Assembly: GCF_004005475.1 (NCBI RefSeq)
Contig: NZ_RZTZ01000005.1
Location: 186,001-250,000 of the forward strand
DNA: 64,000 nucleotides
Source of the DNA: Niallia taxi
GTDB taxonomy: Bacteria; Bacillota; Bacilli; Bacillales; Cytobacillaceae
Direction: 5' to 3'
Positions 25,808 to 35,898 of the stretch are shown here, piece by piece. Every line of letters begins with the position of its first letter. Position 1 is the stretch's first letter. A program made the position numbers and the translations under genes. The notes beneath the pieces are model-generated. The model was not told the DNA's origin. It did no database searches and worked only from the letters and a program-made list of their open reading frames with translations.

Positions 25808-27109
25808 ATGGCATATTCTACGGAAAAATTAAATGAAGAAAAGGTTTTTAAAGATCCTGTTCATCGTTATATCCATGTCAGAGACCGCGCTATTTGGGAT
25901 TTGATTGGCACAAAGGAATTCCAGCGCCTGCGGAGAATTAAGCAGCTTGGCACGACCTATTTGACCTTTCATGGAGCAGAACATAGCAGATTCAACCATT
26001 CTCTTGGTGTGTACGAGATTGTCAGAAGAATTATAGATGATGTATTTAAGGACAGAAAGGAATGGAATAACAGCCAGAGGCTTTTGTCTTTATGTGCCGC
26101 GCTTTTACATGATTTAGGCCATGGTCCTTTTTCTCATTCCTTTGAAAAGGTGTTTGACCTTGATCATGAACAATTCACACAGGATATTATCCTCGGTGAT
26201 ACAGAAGTTAATCAGGTTTTATCAAGAGTAGCGGAGGATTTTCCGAAAAGAGTTGCAGAGGTAATTGGTAAAACATCAAATGAAAAGCTGGTTGTTAGCC
26301 TTATTTCCAGCCAAATTGATGCTGATCGCATGGATTACCTGCTTCGTGATGCTTACTTTACGGGAGTAAGCTACGGTAATTTCGATATGGAAAGAATTCT
26401 TCGTGTTATGCGCCCTCGTGAAGATCAGGCTGTTATTAAGCAAAGCGGGATGCACGCAGTAGAGGATTATATCATGAGTCGCTATCAAATGTACTGGCAG
26501 GTTTATTTTCACCCTGTGTCAAGAAGTGCAGAAGTCATTTTGACGAAAATTCTACATAGAGCGAAGCATTTACATGAGCAATTTTACTCCTTTATTCATC
26601 ATCCGACACATTTTTACTCCATCTTTGAAGATGAAACTTCGTTAGAAGACTACTTAAAGCTTGATGAGTCTATCATTCTTTATTATTTCCAAATGTGGCA
26701 AGAAGAAGAGGATGAGATTTTAAGGGATTTATGCAGACGTTTTATGAATAGGAACTTATTCAAGTATGTGGAGTTTGATCCAGCAAAAGAGTATAAGATG
26801 CTTGCTGAATTGTCAAAAGCATTTACAGAGATTGGTTTAGATCCGGAGTATTATTTGGTTGTAGACTCTTCCTCCGACCTTCCTTACGACTTTTACCGTC
26901 CAGGGGAAGAAGAAGAGCGGCTGCCAATCCATCTCTTAATGAAAAATAATGAGATCAGAGAGTTGTCAAGAGAATCTGAGATTGTTGACAGTATTTCCGG
27001 TAAAAGAAGAACAGATCATAAGCTTTATTTTCCTAAGGACATTTTAAAGGACGATCGTGAACACAAAGAAGCGAAGATGCGGATAAGGCAGTTATTAGAT
27101 ATTAATTAG
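25808..27109 (+). CDS. ywfO: HD domain phosphohydrolase YwfO
   Basis: 433 residues. HD-superfamily metal site: HSRFNHSLGVYEI (first His) and LLHDLGHGPFSHSFE (HD pair) then DADRMDYLLRD. Related to dGTPase/SAMHD1-type proteins; the B. subtilis homologue is YwfO. Substrate not established. GAGGGAAG lies before the ATG. ywgA follows 36 bases later, so the two may be co-transcribed. Confidence 0.9.
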   Translation: MAYSTEKLNEEKVFKDPVHRYIHVRDRAIWDLIGTKEFQRLRRIKQLGTTYLTFHGAEHSRFNHSLGVYEIVRRIIDDVFKDRKEWNNSQRLLSLCAALLHDLGHGPFSHSFEKVFDLDHEQFTQDIILGDTEVNQVLSRVAEDFPKRVAEVIGKTSNEKLVVSLISSQIDADRMDYLLRDAYFTGVSYGNFDMERILRVMRPREDQAVIKQSGMHAVEDYIMSRYQMYWQVYFHPVSRSAEVILTKILHRAKHLHEQFYSFIHHPTHFYSIFEDETSLEDYLKLDESIILYYFQMWQEEEDEILRDLCRRFMNRNLFKYVEFDPAKEYKMLAELSKAFTEIGLDPEYYLVVDSSSDLPYDFYRPGEEEERLPIHLLMKNNEIRELSRESEIVDSISGKRRTDHKLYFPKDILKDDREHKEAKMRIRQLLDIN

Positions 27110-27145
27110 TATTTAAGGATTATTCGGAGTAGGAGATGACCAATT

Positions 27146-27652
27146 TTGTTAAAAGATCATGCGAAAATTATGAACGCGATTGCTGCTTCAGGTGAAATTA
27201 TCGGAAGAAAAAAATTGCAGAAGATGATTTACATCGCAAAGAAGCTGGATTTCCCTTTCCATGAGAAATATCAATTTCATTTTTTTGGACCGTACTCAGA
27301 GGAATTGACATTGAGGATAGAAGAGCTATGCAATATGGGCTTCCTCAATGAATTAAAGGAGAAAAAGGGCGGATATTATCAATATCGGTATACACTGACA
27401 GAAAATGGTCAGGAATTTCTCGAACAGAATAAGGTGGAAATGCCGGCACTGCCAAGCTGTCTTGAAGATATGAACAGTCAAAACTCTCGATTCCTGGAAC
27501 TTGTATCAACAGTCCTCTTTTTTGACAGCCTGGAAAAAGAGGAAGTGCAAGAAAAGGTCTTTACATTGAAAAGCAAGCAGAAGTACACGGTCGAAGAAGT
27601 AGAAACTGCTTACCAATATATTGATGCTTTAAAAGGCATGGCAAAGCAATAA
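27146..27652 (+). CDS. ywgA: YwgA family protein
   Basis: 168-residue winged-helix-like protein (LKDHAKIMNAIAASGEIIGRKKLQKMIYIAKKL) related to the Panacea/DUF4065-type fold. Function unknown. It begins at a TTG after AGGAG; the N-terminus then matches B. subtilis YwgA from memory. The ATG at 27136 is in another frame. Ends at a strong shared terminator. Confidence 0.85.
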   Translation: MLKDHAKIMNAIAASGEIIGRKKLQKMIYIAKKLDFPFHEKYQFHFFGPYSEELTLRIEELCNMGFLNELKEKKGGYYQYRYTLTENGQEFLEQNKVEMPALPSCLEDMNSQNSRFLELVSTVLFFDSLEKEEVQEKVFTLKSKQKYTVEEVETAYQYIDALKGMAKQ

Positions 27653-27686
27653 AAAACAAGGATGCATGTATGCATCCTTGTTTTTT
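27651..27686. terminator. Bidirectional terminator between ywgA and ywhB
   Basis: AACAAGGATGCA / TGCATCCTTGTT hairpin with a 4-base loop, A-run before and T-run after. Confidence 0.9.
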
Positions 27687-27872
27687 CTATTCGTCACTTT
27701 TACGCACGCCTGCAACTCCATAATTGTTTGGGGACATTTCTTCAATGAAGACAACGACATTCTCTTTCGGAGCACCAGTTGTTTCAACAACTGCTTCTGT
27801 CACCTTTTCTACGAGATTTTTCTTCTGTTCCTCTGTTCGGCCTTCCAGCATTTTCACAGTAATATATGGCAT
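27687..27872 (-). CDS. ywhB: 4-oxalocrotonate tautomerase family enzyme YwhB
   Basis: 61 residues starting MPYITVKMLEGRTEEQKK, with the catalytic Pro exposed as residue 1 after Met removal. Members isomerise 2-hydroxymuconate-like enols and work as hexamers; the physiological substrate in Bacillus is unclear. GGAGGAG precedes the ATG. Confidence 0.93.
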   Translation of the reverse strand: MPYITVKMLEGRTEEQKKNLVEKVTEAVVETTGAPKENVVVFIEEMSPNNYGVAGVRKSDE

Positions 27873-28076
27873 AATTACTCCTCCAATCTAATTCGCTATC
27901 AGTTTTTCATATTTTCAGAAAAATAGCAAGCTTAAGGAAACAATGCTCCTCTGTGCAGTATGAAAGATTTATTTTCTATTTTATATCATGTATAATTTTA
28001 TGGTGTACGACTAACTAATAGAAAAAAGATAAGCCTATATAGAAAATAATATGTAATTTGAGGGGAGAATAGCATT

Positions 28077-28715
28077 TTGTTATTTACACAGTCTTTGGCG
28101 AGTTTGCCATACATTATCATCTCCATCATTATTGCTTTTACGGTCCATGAATTTGCCCATGCATATGTGGCATATAAGTTTGGAGATCCGACCGCCCAAA
28201 AGCAAGGGAGACTCACCTTTAATCCGATCGCCCATATTGATCCAATCGGTGCCATTTTCATCCTGATTGCCGGTTTCGGCTGGGCACGGCCAGTGCCAGT
28301 CAACCGCCACTATTTCAAACGACCAAAATTGGCAGGTGTGTTAGTTTCATTTGCAGGGCCTTTCAGCAATCTTGTGTTAGCTTTCTTAGGGTTTGGTGGA
28401 ATGGTATTGTTGCAAAAATTAGGTGTTCCGACAGGCACAGCTTTTGATTTATATCCATTTTTGTCGAAGTTTGTATCTATTAACTTAATGCTCTTTGCCT
28501 TTAACCTGCTGCCGCTTCCTCCATTGGACGGCTATCGAATCATTGAGGACTTAGTTACATCCAGAGTGCGGGCCATGTTGTCTAAATACGAGGTGTATGG
28601 CTCGATTATCTTTATCATCTTGCTTGTAACAGGATTGTCAAGCCAGACTATTTCACCTTGGATAAGTAATATATCCGCATTTTTTTATAATATCTTTATT
28701 TCCATATTTTATTAA
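28077..28715 (+). CDS. ywhC: Site-2 protease family membrane protein YwhC
   Basis: 212-residue intramembrane zinc metalloprotease of the M50B group, with HEFAH at residues 24-28 (zinc ligands and catalytic Glu) and the distal LPLPPLDGYRI motif with the third ligand. About five membrane helices. Substrate unknown. Starts at TTG after GAGGGGAG. It precedes ywhD by 12 bases, as in B. subtilis. Confidence 0.9.
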   Translation: MLFTQSLASLPYIIISIIIAFTVHEFAHAYVAYKFGDPTAQKQGRLTFNPIAHIDPIGAIFILIAGFGWARPVPVNRHYFKRPKLAGVLVSFAGPFSNLVLAFLGFGGMVLLQKLGVPTGTAFDLYPFLSKFVSINLMLFAFNLLPLPPLDGYRIIEDLVTSRVRAMLSKYEVYGSIIFIILLVTGLSSQTISPWISNISAFFYNIFISIFY

Positions 28716-28736
28716 TCGTAATAAGGAGTGTATACG

Positions 28737-29246
28737 TTGGAAGAGAAAAAGAAAAAACCAATCGGCTTCAATATCATTAAAAATGCTCCGACAGATGGAC
28801 ATAAAGGCTTCGGAATCGGCGCTTTGAGTCTGGAGAATGTTTCTCCAGTAATTATTGATGTAGAAGCTGGCGAGGCTGTTGTTGATGTCGGTGCGATGCA
28901 TGCGAGAAGTGTTGTTGAAAAAGGGATTAAGTTTTTGAAAGAAAAGGAAGAGGTCCCAAATGGAAAGCCATACTGGCTTGTGTGGGTGACAATTGACCGC
29001 AAGCCGGAGGGTGCTTATTATGCAGGGGTTACAGCTTGTGAAATGACTGTTGACCGTTCAATTCGCAGAGGCTATAAGTCCTTGCCAGAGCATGTGAACA
29101 AAATGGATAAATCAATGAAACGTCATATCATGGTAGATCATATGGATGACAAATCAAAAAAACTGCTTGCAGACTTTTTGGTAAATCACGACGAGTCAAT
29201 TTGGAACAATTCAACAGATCAGTTGAAAAACGATTTACTTGGATAA
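28737..29246 (+). CDS. ywhD: YwhD family protein
   Basis: 169-residue YwhD family protein with conserved FNIIKNAPTDGHKGFGIGAL and HARSVVEKGIKF. Function unknown. The TTG at 28737 lies eight bases after AAGGAG and is preferred; the GTG at 28728 overlaps that site. Likely co-transcribed with ywhC and ends in a shared terminator with pbpG. Confidence 0.87.
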   Translation: MEEKKKKPIGFNIIKNAPTDGHKGFGIGALSLENVSPVIIDVEAGEAVVDVGAMHARSVVEKGIKFLKEKEEVPNGKPYWLVWVTIDRKPEGAYYAGVTACEMTVDRSIRRGYKSLPEHVNKMDKSMKRHIMVDHMDDKSKKLLADFLVNHDESIWNNSTDQLKNDLLG

Positions 29247-29249
29247 ATG

Positions 29250-29293
29250 AAAAAGAAACAGCCTTCACCGTGAAGTGAAGGCTGTTTCTTTTT
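29250..29293. terminator. Bidirectional terminator between ywhD and pbpG
   Basis: AAAGAAACAGCCTTCAC / GTGAAGGCTGTTTCTTT stem with flanking A- and T-runs. Confidence 0.9.
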
Positions 29294-29294
29294 A

Positions 29295-31364
29295 TTACCA
29301 ATGGAAAATTCGTTTATACCATGGTAGCTTCTCAATTTGCTTTTCTCCGTTGTTATCGGTCGGGTTCGATGACTCATTTTTAGGGAGGTCATCACAATAT
29401 TGAGTCGGAACCTTATCCTTAGTGAAATACATCAGTCTTTTTGGTGAACAGTCCTCTGTCGCAAGCTTCCCGCTTTTCGGATCAATATAAGCAGCGGCAG
29501 TTCCCTTAGTTGGTTTAAAGCCAGCTATTGGTTGCTCCTTAAGGCTGTTTTCCATAAATTTAACCCAAACCTTTTTGGCATAAGTTTTATCGGCTGAGAT
29601 GGTAATTGGGCTACCTTCATCGTAGCCTGTCCATACAGCAGAGACGAGCTGCGGTGTATAGCCAATCATCCAGCTGTCAGATTCAGTTGTTCCTGATTTT
29701 CCAGCGTAAATTCTCGTGATATTATTTAAGATGGTACTGCCAGTTACGCTTGCATAGCCATTTAAATTTTTGTCAAACATCCCTGTCATCATGGAATTCA
29801 TGATGAATGCTAAATCTTCATCCAAAACCTGCTCTTTTTCTTGTTTACTTCTATAAATCAATTGTCCGTCTGCTGTCTCAATTTTCGTAATGAACACCGG
29901 TGAAGTTTTATTGCCTCCATTTGCCAGCATGCTGTATGCGTTAGCCATATCGACGACCTTCACATTGGATGTTCCTAATGCCAAGGAAGGAACGACCTGC
30001 ATCGGTGTCGACAGTCCAAACCTTTTAGCTGTGTCTGCCAACACATCCATTCCTAGAAATAAATGTGTCTTCACTGCGTATACATTATCTGATAAAGCCA
30101 GCGCTTGGGCCATCGTGATATTTCCATCCGCATACTTATTGTTAAAATTATGAGGAATATATGGATCACGGCCATCCTCAAAACGGAAGGTCGTTTTTTC
30201 ACTGCTCATCATCGTCACAGGCGTAAATCCATGCTCTAATGCCGCATAGTAAAGAAGCGGCTTAATAGTAGAGCCAGGCTGACGGGCAGCCTGTGTTGCC
30301 CTGTTGAAGGAGCTTTCGCTGTAATCCCGGCCACCAACCATCGCTTTGACATAACCGTTGCTTGGATCCATTGCAACAAATCCAACTTGGATTTTACTCG
30401 TATCACTTATTTCACTTTTGACTGTATCTTCTGCTATTTTTTGCTGCTTCGTATTTAAGGTTGTGTATACACGCAACCCGCCAAGCTGAATGCTCCGATC
30501 GTCCATATTCATCTCTGTCTTTAAGATGTTTTTCACGGCATCCTGAAAGTAAGGTGCTGTTTCAGCACTTGAGATTGGGAATTCTCCTGTAAACTTAAGC
30601 TTTTCTGTCACTGCTGCCTGCATATCCTTTTCATTGATATAGCCGTTTTCCATTAAGGAATGAAGAATAATTCCTTGCCTCTTCTTGGCGTTTTCAGGTG
30701 ATACTAGCGGAGAGTAGACACTCGGCCCTTTCGGTATACCTGCGAGCATCGCTGCCTCGCCTAATGTCAGCTCTGATGCTGGTTTACCAAAGTAATATTG
30801 GCTAGCGGCTTCCGCACCATAGGCACCATGACCATAATAGATGGTATTAATATAGCCCTCAAGGATCTCCTGCTTTGTATAGAACATCTCAAGCCTTATT
30901 GTATAAAAGGCTTCAGAAAGCTTCCTTTTCCATGTCTTTTCATGCTCTAAAAAAAGATTTCTAGCATACTGCTGTGTGATAGTACTTGCACCCTGCACCT
31001 TTGCCATTGCCTTTATGTCAGCAAGCATAGCCGCAGCAATGCGTTTATAATCAAAGCCATGATGGTCATAGAAGCCCTTGTCCTCTATGGAAACTGTCGC
31101 ATTGATTAAATCTGGACTTATTTCCTCAATCGGAACCCAGTATCTCTTTTGTCCACTGTTGCTCTCACCGATAATCGTCCCATCGTCAGAATAGTAAATG
31201 GTTGACTGGGAAACAGTTAAAGGCGGTGCACCCAAAACCTTCGCATAGATAAGAACCCCTGCAAAACCAATGCTGAAAATAAACGCGGCGAGTATTGCCA
31301 GGATGACAATCAGCCTGATATATTTGGCTGAATTTTTCAGGCGATCTTTTGCAATGACTTCCAT
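29295..31364 (-). CDS. pbpG: Class A penicillin-binding protein (PBP2d, PbpG)
   Basis: 689-residue bifunctional peptidoglycan synthase. One N-terminal membrane helix (~residues 18-42), a GT51 glycosyltransferase domain with SIEDKGFYDHHGFDYKRI, and a transpeptidase domain with SxxK in PGSTIKPLLYY, SDN and KSGTTES in place of KTG. B. subtilis PbpG (YwhE) is made in the forespore and helps with engulfment-stage wall synthesis. GGAGG precedes the ATG. A SigF promoter is expected but I could not pick one out. Position between ywhD and speE matches B. subtilis. Confidence 0.93.
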   Translation of the reverse strand: MEVIAKDRLKNSAKYIRLIVILAILAAFIFSIGFAGVLIYAKVLGAPPLTVSQSTIYYSDDGTIIGESNSGQKRYWVPIEEISPDLINATVSIEDKGFYDHHGFDYKRIAAAMLADIKAMAKVQGASTITQQYARNLFLEHEKTWKRKLSEAFYTIRLEMFYTKQEILEGYINTIYYGHGAYGAEAASQYYFGKPASELTLGEAAMLAGIPKGPSVYSPLVSPENAKKRQGIILHSLMENGYINEKDMQAAVTEKLKFTGEFPISSAETAPYFQDAVKNILKTEMNMDDRSIQLGGLRVYTTLNTKQQKIAEDTVKSEISDTSKIQVGFVAMDPSNGYVKAMVGGRDYSESSFNRATQAARQPGSTIKPLLYYAALEHGFTPVTMMSSEKTTFRFEDGRDPYIPHNFNNKYADGNITMAQALALSDNVYAVKTHLFLGMDVLADTAKRFGLSTPMQVVPSLALGTSNVKVVDMANAYSMLANGGNKTSPVFITKIETADGQLIYRSKQEKEQVLDEDLAFIMNSMMTGMFDKNLNGYASVTGSTILNNITRIYAGKSGTTESDSWMIGYTPQLVSAVWTGYDEGSPITISADKTYAKKVWVKFMENSLKEQPIAGFKPTKGTAAAYIDPKSGKLATEDCSPKRLMYFTKDKVPTQYCDDLPKNESSNPTDNNGEKQIEKLPWYKRIFHW

Positions 31365-31741
31365 TTACAATACACCTCCAAGTGTCCTGTCCTATTTATG
31401 ATAGATGTCATATTTTTAAACTCCTATATTGAGGTTTTTCGGAATAATAGATAGCACTAGTATGTGAATAAGATTTACATTTTAAACCTTTTATAGCGGA
31501 GCTAGTAAATTTTTCTTGCTTTTTAGCGAATTTACTCTATACTTTTTTTCGTGTTTGTTATTTATTTGTTTGGGAAGTATATAGGGTAAATGGGTAATTA
31601 ATCCTTATAAATATATGCTTTTTGCGTATGTGCCTGTCCCAATTGTTAGGATTACTTTATCAATATGGTCGATACTATCAATAGTCAAAGCAGATTTCAC
31701 ACCCTTCTGCATAAGGGCAATTAAGAATGGAGGAAGCAAAG
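31365..31741. other. Gene-free region between pbpG and speE
   Basis: 377 AT-rich bases between divergent genes. It has a weak hairpin AGTAAATT (31504-31511) / AATTTACT (31529-31536). No convincing promoter, operator or small gene seen. Confidence 0.4.
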
Positions 31742-32569
31742 ATGGGATTATGGTTTACAGAAAAACAAACAGATAACTTCGGAATTACGATGAAAATTAA
31801 ACAAACATTACATACAGAGCAAACAGATTTTCAAAAGCTTGATATGGTCGAAACAGAAGAGTGGGGCAATATGCTCCTGCTAGATGATATGGTTATGACC
31901 TCTGTCAAGGACGAATTCGTATATCATGAAATGGTTGCACATATACCGTTGTTCACACATCCGAATCCGGAGAATGTGCTAGTGGTAGGCGGCGGAGATG
32001 GCGGTGTCATTAGGGAAGTGTTAAAGCATCCTAGTGTGAAAAAGGCTACTTTAGTAGATATTGACGGAAAGGTCATTGAATACAGTAAAAAGTTTCTGCC
32101 AGAAATAGCTGGAAAATTGGATGATCCTCGGGTTGAAGTTAAGGTTGGCGATGGTTTCATGCATATTGCTGAGAGCGAAAACGATTATGATGTCATTATG
32201 GTCGATTCTACAGAGCCTGTTGGGCCTGCAGTCAATTTATTCACTAAGGGATTCTATGATGGAATTGCAAAGGCATTAAAGGAGGATGGCTTATTTGTAG
32301 CCCAGTCCGATAATCCTTGGTTCAAAGCAGATCTTATCCGTGCTGTCCAAAAGGATGTTAAAGAGATATTCCCTATTACGAGACTGTATATCGCTAATAT
32401 ACCAACATATCCAAGCGGAATGTGGGCATTTACAATTGGTTCCAAAAAGTATGATCCACTTGAAGTGAAGGATGACCGTTTTCATGAATTAGAGACAAAA
32501 TATTATACGAAGGAATTACACAAGGCTGCTTTTGTGCTGCCGAAGTTCGTAAAAGATTTAACAGAGTAG
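31742..32569 (+). CDS. speE: Spermidine synthase
   Basis: 275-residue aminopropyltransferase. [19 protein letters not shown] is the decarboxylated-SAM binding loop; [14 protein letters not shown] holds the catalytic Asp. It makes spermidine from putrescine. I start at ATG 31742 after TGGAGGAAG; five extra codons from 31727 are in frame but upstream of that site. Paired with speB downstream, completing agmatine to putrescine to spermidine. Confidence 0.96.
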   Translation: MGLWFTEKQTDNFGITMKIKQTLHTEQTDFQKLDMVETEEWGNMLLLDDMVMTSVKDEFVYHEMVAHIPLFTHPNPENVLVVGGGDGGVIREVLKHPSVKKATLVDIDGKVIEYSKKFLPEIAGKLDDPRVEVKVGDGFMHIAESENDYDVIMVDSTEPVGPAVNLFTKGFYDGIAKALKEDGLFVAQSDNPWFKADLIRAVQKDVKEIFPITRLYIANIPTYPSGMWAFTIGSKKYDPLEVKDDRFHELETKYYTKELHKAAFVLPKFVKDLTE

Positions 32570-32572
32570 AAG

Positions 32573-32612
32573 GCTCCGCTAGAACTGCAGGAAGCTGTAA
32601 TTCTAGCAGAGC
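32573..32612 (+). repeat. Inverted repeat between speE and speB
   Basis: GCTCCGCTAGAA and TTCTAGCAGAGC form an 11-of-12 stem with a 16-base loop, four bases after the speE stop. There is no T-run right after it, so it is more likely an mRNA-processing or stabilising hairpin than a full terminator. Confidence 0.5.
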
Positions 32613-32664
32613 TTAATATAAAAAAAGAAGTTAAGGGAATATCCCTAAAAGGAGTGGACAGATT

Positions 32665-33537
32665 TTGCGTTTTGATGAAGCATATCAAGGTAATACTTTT
32701 ATAAAAAGTCACCAAAATTTTGAGGAAAGCAAGGCAGTTCTTTATGGAATGCCAATGGATTGGACAGTATCCTTCCGTCCCGGCTCAAGATTCGGCCCAA
32801 CAAGGATTCGTGAGGTTTCAGTTGGTCTTGAAGAGTACAGCCCGTACTTAGACCGTGACTTAGCAGATGTTAAATACTTTGATGCTGGGGATATTCCATT
32901 GCCATTCGGAAACCCGCAAAAAAGCTTAGACATGATTGAAGAATTCGTGGATAAAGTATTGGCTGAAGGCAAGTTTCCACTTGGAATGGGCGGCGAGCAT
33001 TTAGTTTCATGGGGTGTTTTCCAAGCGATGTACAAAAAATATCCTGACTTGGCAATTATTCATATGGACGCACATACAGATTTACGGGACGAATATGAGG
33101 GAGAGCCGTTATCTCACTCCACACCGATTAAAAAGGTTGCAAACCTAATCGGTCCAAAAAACGTCTACTCATTTGGAATCCGTTCAGGTATGAAGGAAGA
33201 ATTCGAATGGGCAAAAGAAGTTGGTATGCATATCTCCAAATTTGATGTGCTAGAGCCGCTAAAAGAAATCCTGCCAACATTAGCAGGCAGACCAGTATAC
33301 GTTACAATCGATATAGACGTATTAGACCCAGCACATGCACCAGGGACAGGAACAGTAGACGCAGGCGGAATTACATCAAAAGAACTACTTGCATCCATCC
33401 ACGAAATTGCACGCTCAGAAGTAAATGTTGTAGGAGCAGACCTAGTGGAAGTAGCCCCAATCTACGATCCATCAGAACAAACAGCAAACACAGCAAGCAA
33501 ACTAATCAGAGAAATGATCCTTGGTTGGGTAAAATAA
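32665..33537 (+). CDS. speB: Agmatinase
   Basis: 290-residue ureohydrolase. Manganese ligands are in GGEHLVSW, HMDAHTDLR and TIDIDVLDPAHAPGTG. It hydrolyses agmatine to putrescine and urea. It starts at TTG after AAAAGGAG, giving MRFDEAYQG as in B. subtilis SpeB, with identical length. It follows speE by 95 bases with an intervening hairpin. Confidence 0.96.
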   Translation: MRFDEAYQGNTFIKSHQNFEESKAVLYGMPMDWTVSFRPGSRFGPTRIREVSVGLEEYSPYLDRDLADVKYFDAGDIPLPFGNPQKSLDMIEEFVDKVLAEGKFPLGMGGEHLVSWGVFQAMYKKYPDLAIIHMDAHTDLRDEYEGEPLSHSTPIKKVANLIGPKNVYSFGIRSGMKEEFEWAKEVGMHISKFDVLEPLKEILPTLAGRPVYVTIDIDVLDPAHAPGTGTVDAGGITSKELLASIHEIARSEVNVVGADLVEVAPIYDPSEQTANTASKLIREMILGWVK

Positions 33538-33607
33538 CTTAAAGCTAGAAGCTTTTGGTATAGATGAAATTAAGAGTTTTCTCTATAGATTTGTGTTTTC
33601 CATCTTG

Positions 33608-33634
33608 AAACCCGTTATTTATACGGGTTTTTTC
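33608..33634 (+). terminator. Terminator after speB
   Basis: AAACCCGT / ACGGGTTT hairpin followed by a T-run. It lies inside the longest open frame of ywiB, showing that ywiB starts further downstream. Confidence 0.85.
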
Positions 33635-33751
33635 TTTTCAACAAAAAGAACAGCAGATAACTTCATCTATATCCTTACATCATCTTGCACTTCCCATTTA
33701 AAAAATTTATACTTATTAAGTTATAGTTTAGAGGAAAAGGAAGTGTTACCG

Positions 33752-34192
33752 TTGTCTAACGGGCAAGCACCTATAAAAATACATGTGACCACCAACATAT
33801 ACAACGGAAGCTCGAAAGATAGTATCGAGTGGGTTGGATTTGGACAATACTTAGAAAAAGACGGAAGCAGCTATATTAAGTACGAAGAAGAAATAGAGGA
33901 AGGCACCATTAAAACGATTGTTAAAGTGTCTGGAAATGAAGGATTAATACTTCGCAGCGGAGCAGTGAAAATGCGATTGGCCTTTTTGTTGAACAAAAAG
34001 CGAAATGGCAGCTATGAAACTCCTTATGGTACTTTTCTAATGGTGACAGATACAAAGCGGCTAGGCATGGAAAAAGAAGCACATAGTCCATCAGGGCTTA
34101 TTGATATATTGTATGATTTAAATACGAATGGCAATAAAAATGGAACCTATCATATGACAATTAATTTTAAGGAGGAGACAGTACAAGCATGA
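33752..34192 (+). CDS. ywiB: DUF1934 family protein YwiB
   Basis: 146-residue beta-barrel-like protein of the DUF1934 family: [43 protein letters not shown]. Function unknown, though the gene is coupled to argS. I choose TTG 33752 ([12 protein letters not shown]) by homology; GTG 33743 is a fair alternative since GAGGAAAAGGA could serve either. The frame is open to 33593, but that part crosses a terminator. Its stop overlaps the argS start (ATGA). Confidence 0.82.
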   Translation: MSNGQAPIKIHVTTNIYNGSSKDSIEWVGFGQYLEKDGSSYIKYEEEIEEGTIKTIVKVSGNEGLILRSGAVKMRLAFLLNKKRNGSYETPYGTFLMVTDTKRLGMEKEAHSPSGLIDILYDLNTNGNKNGTYHMTINFKEETVQA

Positions 34193-35859
34193 ATATTGTA
34201 GATCAAATAAAAGAAAAACTGAAGGATGAAATTAAAGCAAGTGTTGTGAAGGCAGGTCTTGCGGAAGAGGCACAAATTCCAGAAGTAATCCTAGAATTAC
34301 CAAAGGACAAGGCGCACGGGGACTATTCCACAAATATGGCGATGCAGCTGGCAAGAGTGGCAAAAAAAGCGCCAAGAGCAATTGCAGAAGCAATTATCGA
34401 CAACTTTGACCAAACAAAGGCATCCATTGATAAAGTAGAAATTGCTGGTCCTGGATTCATCAATTTCTATATGAATAACAGCTACTTAGCAGACTTGATT
34501 CCGACAATCCTTGAAGCAGGCGATGCTTACGGAGAAACTAGCTTCGGAAATAAGGAAAAGGTGCAAGTTGAGTTTGTATCAGCAAACCCTACTGGAGATC
34601 TTCATTTAGGACATGCCAGAGGTGCTGCAGTTGGTGACTCTTTGTGCAATATTCTTGATAAAGCAGGTTATGATGTATCAAGAGAATATTATATCAATGA
34701 TGCTGGAAACCAGATCAATAACTTAGCGCTATCTGTTGAAGCGCGTTATTTCCAAGCACTTGGTCAAGATAAGGAAATGCCTGCAGACGGCTACCATGGT
34801 GAGGACATCATTGGAATCGGTAAGAAGCTTGCAGAAGAATTTGGCGATAAATTTGTGCATGTAGAGGAAAAGGAACGTTTTGATTTCTTCCGTACATATG
34901 GACTTAAATACGAAATGGGCAAGCTAAAGCAAGACCTTGAGGATTTCCGTGTTCCGTTTGATGTGTGGTATTCAGAAACGTCTCTTTATGAAAATGGAAA
35001 AATTGATGTAGCATTGAACTCATTAAGAGAAAATGGCTATATTTACGAAGAGGATGGAGCAACATGGCTTCGTTCTATGGATTTCGGTGATGATAAAAAC
35101 CGCGTGCTTATTAAAAATGACGGGTCTTACACATATCTGACTCCAGATATTGCTTATCATAAAGATAAATTGGAAAGAGGCTTTACAAAGCTTATCAACG
35201 TTTGGGGTGCTGACCACCACGGCTATATTCCGCGTATGAGAGCAGCTATCCAAGCATTAGGCTATGATAGGGATGCTTTAGAAGTCGAAATCATCCAGCT
35301 TGTTCATCTGTACAAAAACGGCGAAAAGATGAAAATGAGCAAACGTACAGGTAAAGCAGTTACAATGAGAGACTTAGTGGAAGAAGTAGGATTGGACGCA
35401 ACACGCTACTTCTTTGCGATGAGAAGTGCTGACACACATCTTGATTTTGACCTTGATTTGGCTGTATCGCAATCAAACGAAAACCCTGTATACTATGCTC
35501 AATATGCACACGCACGTATTGCGAGCATTTTAAGACAAGGGAAGGAACAAGGGATTGAGCTAGATAATAATCTTGATGTTTCCCATATTACTGCAGAAAA
35601 GGAGTTCGACCTATTAAAGAAATTAGGGGAATTCCCACAAGCAGTAACAGAAGCAGCAGCGAAACGAATGCCTCACCGCATCACAAATTATATCTATGAT
35701 TTAGCATCAACATTCCATAGCTTCTATAATGCAGAAAAAGTATTGGACGCAGATAATATGGAAAGAACAAAAGCAAGATTGGCACTAATCCAATCAACAA
35801 AAATTACATTGAAAAATGCACTGCATCTTATCGGTGTTTCTGCGCCAGAGAAAATGTAA
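34189..35859 (+). CDS. argS: Arginyl-tRNA synthetase
   Basis: 556-residue class I synthetase. N-terminal Add-1 tRNA-binding domain, HLGHARG as the HIGH motif (near residue 133), [11 protein letters not shown] as KMSKS, and a C-terminal DALR anticodon domain. Charges tRNA-Arg. ATG overlaps the ywiB stop and GGAGGAG lies in ywiB. No T-box leader is present. Full length. Confidence 0.98.
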   Translation: MNIVDQIKEKLKDEIKASVVKAGLAEEAQIPEVILELPKDKAHGDYSTNMAMQLARVAKKAPRAIAEAIIDNFDQTKASIDKVEIAGPGFINFYMNNSYLADLIPTILEAGDAYGETSFGNKEKVQVEFVSANPTGDLHLGHARGAAVGDSLCNILDKAGYDVSREYYINDAGNQINNLALSVEARYFQALGQDKEMPADGYHGEDIIGIGKKLAEEFGDKFVHVEEKERFDFFRTYGLKYEMGKLKQDLEDFRVPFDVWYSETSLYENGKIDVALNSLRENGYIYEEDGATWLRSMDFGDDKNRVLIKNDGSYTYLTPDIAYHKDKLERGFTKLINVWGADHHGYIPRMRAAIQALGYDRDALEVEIIQLVHLYKNGEKMKMSKRTGKAVTMRDLVEEVGLDATRYFFAMRSADTHLDFDLDLAVSQSNENPVYYAQYAHARIASILRQGKEQGIELDNNLDVSHITAEKEFDLLKKLGEFPQAVTEAAAKRMPHRITNYIYDLASTFHSFYNAEKVLDADNMERTKARLALIQSTKITLKNALHLIGVSAPEKM

Positions 35860-35860
35860 T

Positions 35861-35895
35861 AAAAAAAAAGGATGGAAGCAATTCCATCCTTTTTT
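35861..35895. terminator. Bidirectional terminator between argS and natB
   Basis: AAAAGGATGGAA / TTCCATCCTTTT hairpin with long A- and T-runs. Confidence 0.9.
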
Positions 35896-35898
35896 CTA

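Noticed and set aside
33593-33751. N-terminal extension of YwiB
   Set aside because: It would cross the speB terminator and has no homology or ribosome binding site.
33538-34188. T-box leader for argS
   Set aside because: argS starts inside the ywiB stop codon, and no T-box sequence or specifier structure is visible upstream of ywiB.
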